DNA from: a virus
Strand: one strand, 5' to 3'
DNA: 27,800 nucleotides
IMG/VR virus record: IMGVR_UViG_3300031886_000791
Span: 1-27,800 of that record
Made by a program: the position numbers and the translations under genes. Below the pieces are notes generated by a model that was given only the letters and a program-made list of their open reading frames with translations, ran no database searches and was not told the DNA's origin. Within the stretch, counting starts at the first letter, position 1. Every line of letters starts with the position of its first letter. Below are positions 21,943-27,800 of this stretch, one piece after another.

Positions 21943-24900
21943 ATGGCCATAGGACGTATTTCTGGCGCCATGCTTAAGGCAAATCTTGAGCGTTTAGGCA
22001 CAGATATAGCATTTGAAACAGACTTATTATACATTGATGTAATAAATGACCGTATAGGTATAAACACATCTTCCCCCACCAAAAGTTTACAAGTAGATAA
22101 CATTACCTTAGAAGGACGATCAATCCGTGCGGTTGGTGGTGACTTAGATTTAGGTGCTGTAGAAGATATTACAATTACAGGCGGTGGCTCAGATCAAGTA
22201 TTAAAAACTGATGGTTCAGGAAACTTATCTTGGACAAGTGTCGCAGGTGGCGGACTAGTAACAGGAAGAGATGTTACATTAAGTTGGCCTGATGATAGCA
22301 CAATATATCCATCAGGTGCTATTAATAATTGGGCAGATAGTACTAATGTTAGTACAGCAATTGATGACTTAAACGAATTATCACAAAATATTATTAATAA
22401 TACTGCTGTTGCTAATGTTGATTTTACAGCAGATGTTACGTCAGGCGGTGCTGGATTAGTTGTAACACTTACGATTTCAACAGACGGTAACCCTACACAT
22501 TATGATATTAATTGGGGTACTGGAGAATCAGCAACAAATAATACAACAGACAGCACACCATCTCATACTTACAATTCAAATACTCAATCACCTTTTACTG
22601 TAACAGTAACAGCAAAAAATAATAGTGGAACCGGATCAGGTTCTAGTGTAAGCAAAACAAGAGCAGGATATATTATTATCTATACAGCAACTCCTGTAAT
22701 GGGATTTGCCGCTTATGCCGCCTCGGCTGGCGGATCACCTATTACAACTTGGGATGATGGTGATACAATTTACTTCCAAAACAATACAACAAATACAAGT
22801 GGAGCAGTAATTCAATATACTTGGGATTGGGGCGATAGTGAATCAGATAATGTTATAAGTAGCGATTCTGCCGCAGGTGGTGTAGGTGGTGCAAGACTTT
22901 CTCATACATTTACAGCAAGTACAGAACAAGAACAAACTCGTACAGTAGAATTAACACTTGATGCCCATTCTACAGCAACACCTAGTGAAATTCCTAGAGA
23001 TACTTCAACAGCACACAAAGTTTATGACGAGCATACGCCTTCACTTACATTAAATGATAATAGCGGAATTAATGAAATAGGAACAAGTGGACACCCTGTA
23101 ATATTTACAAATACTACAGAAAACACAATTGGTTCTTATGCTACATACGGAATTCAATACAAATATACATTTGGTGATGGCAATACACAAACAATTAACG
23201 TTGGTAGTGGTTCAGCAGGTGACACAGGTACAAGTAATTTAAGTCACACTTATACATTGACAAATGCTCAACAAAATGCAGGTACAGATGTAGATTACAC
23301 AGGTAAGTTAGAAGTTTTAAGTTCACATTCAAGTTCTCCGTTTGCTAGTTCAAACTTTACAGTACACGTTGAACCAGATATGAGAGCGAGTGCTACAGGT
23401 ACTGCTGTAACAACAAGTGATGGAAGTAGTGATAACCAATATGACATATATGATTATACAGATATAGATGGAAACAACAGAGCCTTAGTAACAGTAACTA
23501 ATGCTGTTAGTCCTACAGTAAGTTCACCGGCCGCTAGTTATACATTTAACTGGGCCGACGGAAGTTCAAATGATACACCTACAGAAGATGGGTCATCAGC
23601 AGGTACAGTAGGTAATGCTATAACTCATAATTATGTTGGAGAATCAGCAGGTAATTATAATTTAAATCTTAGTGTAAGTGCTACGCCAGACTTAACAGCA
23701 CAATCAGATTCATATACAGGAATAACATTCCAAATGAATTCTGTGCCGGCGGCTCCGGCAAACCTAAGTTCTAAAAGTTTAACATTAGATGATTCAGCAC
23801 AAGGCTCATCACCAAAATTATGTCACGGATTTACAGATAACTCAAGTTCATTTACATCTCAATCACCTGGTGATTCATTAAACACGTCAACATCAAGACG
23901 TTATACAAGTACTGGTGTAATTGACACAAACTTTGTTAGTGATTTTATAACTAACCATTATAATGGTACAAACCAAACTATTACATCAAAAATTAATAAT
24001 GTTGATAGTGGAAATAGAACTGTTACAACAACAGAAGGTGGAGCAAACCAAAATACATTTACTACACTAGTATTAGCAGGTCACAGAGATTATGATGAAG
24101 TAGTTTCGTCATATCCACAGAGAGCATATCTTGTAGCCTCAGCAAAACAGGCTCTAGCACTTACTGGTTATTCTATTGGATCTAGTGCTCAAAGAATAGA
24201 AAGTTCAGCAGGCGGAAATACTAATTTAGTTTATGTAGTTAAAGATGATTTAACATCAAATCCAACAACGTCAATTGGAACACTATCAGAAGGAACAGCA
24301 GGGTCTAAGAGATATATTTCGGGTATACCATATTATAATTCAGGGTCACCTAGTTTAAATATTACAGGAACAACAGTAATAAATCTTACAGGACAAGCAT
24401 ATAAAGATACAAGTTCACCTCATGAAGTAGATCCAGCAACAAATTATGAATCAACGAGTGGTAATGTTATTAGCAATAGAAATTATACATATTCACAAAT
24501 GGACGGAGCGTCAACGTTCTTAAATTCAGGAATACCAATAGTAAACACAGGCGTAGGTGGTGCTTATACGTTAGGAACTATTGCTGTACCAATTACAACT
24601 AGTTCTATTAGATCAGTACAAACGATAAAAGCACGACATCAAAACGTTAATGCTACAGGAAGTTATAATACTAATTCTACAAAAATACAAGTACATACAG
24701 CAAGTCCAAATGGTATTGTAGAAGATTCTATACCAGTTTCAGATAGTTTAGGTAACGGAAGTACACATACAGATGATGGTGTAAGAATTACAGGATTTGG
24801 TGCGGCAAGTGACACACCTAGTTTCACAGGAGCCACAAATTATTATACAAGTAATGCTTGGAGTGGTATTCAAACAGTAGCAGGAACACAAGAAGCAATT

Positions 24901-25377
24901 ACACGTTGGGGAACAATAGAACACTTTACAACAGATTTAAGTTCAGGCTACTTACCAGTAGGTCCTAATTTAAGTTCAGGCAGGAGCGGAGCACAATATT
25001 ATACTTTTGCTTTCCGTAGAACACCAGCGGCTAACTTTAAATTTAAGTTTAGCGGAAAATTAACAGGTGTTTGGATAGCGGCGCCAGGATCTGCTATTGA
25101 TAGTGCTAGTGGTTTAAGTGGTTGGTTATCCGCTACAGACACTTATGCTGGTAGTGGTGTTCCAGGTAGTGACACAGGCAATGGTGGTAACGGGTCAGAT
25201 GGTTGTGCTATGACATCAGGTGATAGAATACCAACAGGTTCAACAGTATCAAATGATAGCAGTACATTAACACTTGGTACTGAAAATATGGCTAACACTA
25301 CAGGTAATACTATTTTAGTTAGAATTAAATTAGTAAGTGGCGATTCGCTTACGTTATTAGAGATTGAGGATGCGTAA
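21943..25377 (+). CDS. giant fibre-type protein with PKD-like domains
   Basis: This 1144-residue protein has an N-terminal part typical of marine phage fibre proteins (MAIGRISGAMLKANLERLG, then DRIGINTSSPTKSLQVDN). Four PKD/Ig-like beta domains follow at about 160-235, 250-345, 365-470 and 480-600, each with the family's signature of W or F-G/A-D-G and a later SHTY or similar strand (YTWDWGDSES, YKYTFGDGNT, YTFNWADGSS, YDINWGTGES). The rest, about 600-1144, is a Ser/Thr/Gly/Asn-rich beta region ending with ILVRIKLVSGDSLTLLEIEDA. PKD domains serve as spacers or sugar-binding modules on surface proteins. A long adhesin or receptor-binding fibre is the likely role. It lacks Cys-rich or enzymatic motifs. 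Its stop overlaps the next start by one base (TAATG). Confidence 0.75.
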   Translation: MAIGRISGAMLKANLERLGTDIAFETDLLYIDVINDRIGINTSSPTKSLQVDNITLEGRSIRAVGGDLDLGAVEDITITGGGSDQVLKTDGSGNLSWTSVAGGGLVTGRDVTLSWPDDSTIYPSGAINNWADSTNVSTAIDDLNELSQNIINNTAVANVDFTADVTSGGAGLVVTLTISTDGNPTHYDINWGTGESATNNTTDSTPSHTYNSNTQSPFTVTVTAKNNSGTGSGSSVSKTRAGYIIIYTATPVMGFAAYAASAGGSPITTWDDGDTIYFQNNTTNTSGAVIQYTWDWGDSESDNVISSDSAAGGVGGARLSHTFTASTEQEQTRTVELTLDAHSTATPSEIPRDTSTAHKVYDEHTPSLTLNDNSGINEIGTSGHPVIFTNTTENTIGSYATYGIQYKYTFGDGNTQTINVGSGSAGDTGTSNLSHTYTLTNAQQNAGTDVDYTGKLEVLSSHSSSPFASSNFTVHVEPDMRASATGTAVTTSDGSSDNQYDIYDYTDIDGNNRALVTVTNAVSPTVSSPAASYTFNWADGSSNDTPTEDGSSAGTVGNAITHNYVGESAGNYNLNLSVSATPDLTAQSDSYTGITFQMNSVPAAPANLSSKSLTLDDSAQGSSPKLCHGFTDNSSSFTSQSPGDSLNTSTSRRYTSTGVIDTNFVSDFITNHYNGTNQTITSKINNVDSGNRTVTTTEGGANQNTFTTLVLAGHRDYDEVVSSYPQRAYLVASAKQALALTGYSIGSSAQRIESSAGGNTNLVYVVKDDLTSNPTTSIGTLSEGTAGSKRYISGIPYYNSGSPSLNITGTTVINLTGQAYKDTSSPHEVDPATNYESTSGNVISNRNYTYSQMDGASTFLNSGIPIVNTGVGGAYTLGTIAVPITTSSIRSVQTIKARHQNVNATGSYNTNSTKIQVHTASPNGIVEDSIPVSDSLGNGSTHTDDGVRITGFGAASDTPSFTGATNYYTSNAWSGIQTVAGTQEAITRWGTIEHFTTDLSSGYLPVGPNLSSGRSGAQYYTFAFRRTPAANFKFKFSGKLTGVWIAAPGSAIDSASGLSGWLSATDTYAGSGVPGSDTGNGGNGSDGCAMTSGDRIPTGSTVSNDSSTLTLGTENMANTTGNTILVRIKLVSGDSLTLLEIEDA

Positions 25378-26654
25378 TGGCAATAACTGATAGCAAAAAA
25401 GTAGATTTCCTCTGGAAGAAGTTAGGTTACGGAGCCACTAAAACAGATACTAATGCGGCCAAAAAAGCACCTAACGAAGCCATATCATCTCCGTTATTAT
25501 TAAGAGGTGACAAAGTATGGCAACAAGCAGATACTATACCGGCTGTTATGCCAGGTTCATCTGCTGGTGTAGTAACAGTATATGCTACAGGTAGTCCTCG
25601 CGAATGTACTGTAGATGGTACAGCAACAGCAAACAGAACATGGAAGTCAACTTTAACTGATTGGATACCACCTGAAGTAGGTTCAACATATCAACTTAAA
25701 GTTTATGTACATACATCAGGAAATGCTGGTACGGCCGCGAGTGGTGGTACTCAGGTGTATGCTACAGGTTCTGGCAATGACGATGAATGGTTTTTTGATT
25801 ACCAATCTGGTGTTGTACATTTTATTGGTGCTAACTTACCAAACGGTGTTTCATTTTCAGGCAAGTCAGTTTATGTTTCAGGAGCAAGATACACAGGAAC
25901 ATTTGGTGTAGGTGGAGCAAGTAGTTCTTTAGGAGACATAACAGCAGAAAATACTACACTTTATACTCCAACAAACTCACATCTTATACTTGAACCACAA
26001 GGAACAGGTATAGTTAAAATTGAATCAACAGGTTCATTATTGTTACCAGTTGGAACAACAGCACAAAGACCAGGTTCACCAACAGAAGGTGAAATTAGAT
26101 ACAACTCAACTTTAGATCAAGTTGAAGTATATAAGAATGGTGCTTGGGAAAGAGTAGGTGATCCAGATTCAGCAACATTAACTAATGATACGTTTGACGG
26201 TGATGGTTCTGATACTACTTTTACTTTAAGTGAAAGTGCTTCAACAAATACTGTAATTGTTACTTTAAATGGTGTGGTACAAGTTCCTACAACTGATTAT
26301 ACAGTAAGTGGAACAACATTAACATTTACAACAGCACCGGTAACTGGTGATAAGATTAGTGTAAAAATATTCTCAAGTATTACATATTTAGACAAAGTAC
26401 AAGACGCTGATTCCGACACTAAAATAGAAGTAGAACGTACAGCAGATGACGATATAGTTTATATAAAAGTAGCAGGATCAGACAAGTTAACAATTTCAAG
26501 TACAGCAACAACACACAGTCAACTAGTACAATTTGCTAGTTACACAACAACACAAAGAGATGCTTTATCACCGTCTAACGGTGCCGTAGTATATAATTCC
26601 ACAGATAACAAGTTTCAAGGTTATGCAGGTGGAAGTTGGGTCAATTTACACTAA
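25377..26654 (+). CDS. fibre-type virion protein with repeated modules
   Basis: This 425-residue protein begins MAITDSKKVDFLWKKLGYG, with a likely structured head domain to about 180. It then has the module TTAQRPGSPTEGEIRYNSTLDQ...NGAWE (about 226-256), the module VIVTLNGVVQVPTTDYTVSGTTLTFTTAPVTGDKI (about 290-327), and a second copy of the first type at the end (TTQRDALSPSNGAVVYNST...GGSWVNL). The first two modules match the order in the 136-residue protein from 21440, which suggests shared ancestry. It is coupled to the PKD-domain gene by a one-base overlap and so probably binds to or follows it in the same structure. No enzymatic motif is seen. Confidence 0.7.
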   Translation: MAITDSKKVDFLWKKLGYGATKTDTNAAKKAPNEAISSPLLLRGDKVWQQADTIPAVMPGSSAGVVTVYATGSPRECTVDGTATANRTWKSTLTDWIPPEVGSTYQLKVYVHTSGNAGTAASGGTQVYATGSGNDDEWFFDYQSGVVHFIGANLPNGVSFSGKSVYVSGARYTGTFGVGGASSSLGDITAENTTLYTPTNSHLILEPQGTGIVKIESTGSLLLPVGTTAQRPGSPTEGEIRYNSTLDQVEVYKNGAWERVGDPDSATLTNDTFDGDGSDTTFTLSESASTNTVIVTLNGVVQVPTTDYTVSGTTLTFTTAPVTGDKISVKIFSSITYLDKVQDADSDTKIEVERTADDDIVYIKVAGSDKLTISSTATTHSQLVQFASYTTTQRDALSPSNGAVVYNSTDNKFQGYAGGSWVNLH

Positions 26655-26689
26655 AATTCTAACTACTAGTATTACTTTGGCCAATCTTG

Positions 26690-26698
26690 TATAAATAA
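26690..26698 (+). promoter_or_regulatory. T4-type late promoter box before the last fibre-type gene
   Basis: TATAAATAA lies 42 bases before the ATG at 26740, with the same 13-base context (TATAAATAACATT) as the box at 21863. An AAGGAG ribosome site follows near 26725-26730. Confidence 0.65.
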
Positions 26699-26739
26699 CA
26701 TTACAAAGAAACCTTACAATTTAAAAGGAGTTGTGAAAA

Positions 26740-27800
26740 ATGGCTGTAACTAGAATTAAGACGAATCAGATTACAGACCTAGCAGTTACATCAGGCAAGA
26801 TTGCAAATAATGCGATTACGGCTGGAAAACTTGCTAATTCTATAACATATGGTTCGAATTTAACTATATCTGGTAATTTAACGGTCTCAGGAACTACTAC
26901 TACGGTAAACTCTACGAATACTACGGTAGCAGATCCTTTAATGGTATTATCCTCTGGAGCGACAGGATCAGGAGCGGTTGACGCCGGTCTTGTAACTGAA
27001 CGTGGTGACGATACAAACGTGTTTATTGGTTGGGACGAAAGTGCCGATCAATTCGTTGTAGCGACCACATCAGAAACTGGCTCAACAGCAGGAAACATTA
27101 CTATTTCAGCGTACTCGGCTTTACAGGCGGGCTCGTTGATCGTTGACAATACCACACTCGATGCTAATGGTATAACCACTAGTGCGGGTGATTTTACACT
27201 AAATCCGGCAGGAAATATCGCGGCAGGCAGTAATAGAATTACTGGCGTTGCTGATCCATCCGGTAACCAAGACGCGGCTACGAAAGCCTATGTTGATACT
27301 CAACTAGGTTCAGCGTCGCGACTCGTAGAAGGAAACACAACCGTAACAGTAGACGATAGTGGAACAGGTGCCGTAACAATGGAACTTGATTCAACTACAG
27401 TTTTTACTGCTTCGGCAAGTGAAGTAACTTTAGCATCTGCTAAAATTACTGACTTAACAGATAATAGAGTACTAATTGCAGGTGCGGCTGGTGTTGTTGA
27501 AGACGACGCTAACCTACACTTTAATGGTACTACGTTCGCAGTTGGTGACGGCAGTGAATTCACAGTAGCGGCGGCAACAGGTAATACTGTAGTTGGCGGT
27601 ACATTGGATGTAACTGGCGTAACAAACTTTAACAATGCTACTGCTTCATCTAGTAAAACCACAGGTGGTGTTATTTTTGATGGCGGTATTGGTGTTGCTG
27701 AAGACATTTATACAGGCGGACAAATAGTAACTGAAGGTGCTTTAGACGTTGGTGGTAACTTTACAGCAAGTGCGGCAGGTGCCGTGGTTGTTGGAACTAC
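26740..27800 (+). CDS. fibre-type virion protein, cut by the window end
   Basis: The frame is open from the ATG at 26740 to the end of the window, 353 residues so far, so the C-terminus is missing. The start is set by AAGGAG ten bases upstream. The N-terminus (MAVTRIKTNQITDLAVTSGKIANNAITAGKLA) is a common start of marine phage fibre proteins. Then follows NLTISGNLTVSGTTTTVNSTNTTVADPLMVLSSG, the same module as in the 243-residue protein from 20388, and later DAATKAYVDTQLG. Still later parts consist of repeating short beta units (LDVTGVTNFNNATASSS, GGVIFDGGIGVAEDIYTGG) that look like triple-stranded beta-helix repeats. It is probably a long tail fibre or similar adsorption protein. Confidence 0.75.
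   Translation, partial: MAVTRIKTNQITDLAVTSGKIANNAITAGKLANSITYGSNLTISGNLTVSGTTTTVNSTNTTVADPLMVLSSGATGSGAVDAGLVTERGDDTNVFIGWDESADQFVVATTSETGSTAGNITISAYSALQAGSLIVDNTTLDANGITTSAGDFTLNPAGNIAAGSNRITGVADPSGNQDAATKAYVDTQLGSASRLVEGNTTVTVDDSGTGAVTMELDSTTVFTASASEVTLASAKITDLTDNRVLIAGAAGVVEDDANLHFNGTTFAVGDGSEFTVAAATGNTVVGGTLDVTGVTNFNNATASSSKTTGGVIFDGGIGVAEDIYTGGQIVTEGALDVGGNFTASAAGAVVVGT

Noticed and set aside
27300-27707. 135-residue minus-strand frame near the right end
   Set aside because: Antisense shadow of the fibre gene that is open from 26740 to the window end and has a good start, ribosome site and late promoter.
1-27800. CRISPR array, insertion sequence or integrase attachment site
   Set aside because: No regularly spaced direct repeats, no transposase or integrase gene, and no flanking duplicated tRNA ends were seen.

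Overview
This window is a stretch of an AT-rich (roughly mid-30s % GC by eye) T4-like myovirus genome, most plausibly a marine phage of a low-GC alphaproteobacterium such as SAR11. The phage identity rests on a T4-type block of head genes in T4 order (portal gp20, prohead core proteins, protease gp21, scaffold gp22, major capsid gp23), gp47/gp46 recombination nuclease genes, a gp26-like baseplate gene, and T4-type late promoters (TATAAATA). The host assignment is inference from base composition and from the kind of metabolic genes carried.

Layout. 1-2051: the end of gp47 and all of gp46 (SbcD/SbcC-like). 2066-7398: a tight five-gene cassette of host-type metabolic genes, all on the + strand with almost no spacing: a periplasmic betaine/DMSP-type binding protein (ProX), its membrane permease (ProW), an ANL-superfamily adenylating enzyme, an M24-fold protein that carries the metal and catalytic residues of the DMSP lyase DddP at the right spacings, and a TauD-like Fe/2-oxoglutarate oxygenase with an altered metal motif. 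7460-8186: a small Hc1-like basic protein and a PDDEXK-type nuclease. 8187-8625: a 440-base non-coding gap holding a chain of hairpins that looks like a structured RNA. 8626-10040: a three-gene minus-strand baseplate operon. 10119-19007: tape-measure-like protein and head genes. 19180-27800: a virion protein, a possible glycosyltransferase-like enzyme, and a series of fibre-type proteins built from shared modules, including a 1144-residue protein with PKD-like domains; the last gene runs off the end.

How it works together. The structural genes appear to be driven by T4-type late promoters and are separated by two strong terminators. The metabolic cassette follows gp46 by only 14 bases, so it is probably read with the recombination genes, before the late stage. 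My reading of the cassette is that the infected cell is given extra capacity to import DMSP or betaines (ProX/ProW, with the ATPase presumably from the host), to cleave DMSP to DMS and acrylate (DddP-like), and perhaps to activate the product as a CoA ester (ANL enzyme). The DddP assignment has direct residue-level support; the pathway as a whole is inference and is the most interesting item here, followed by the unassigned structured RNA at about 8230-8560.
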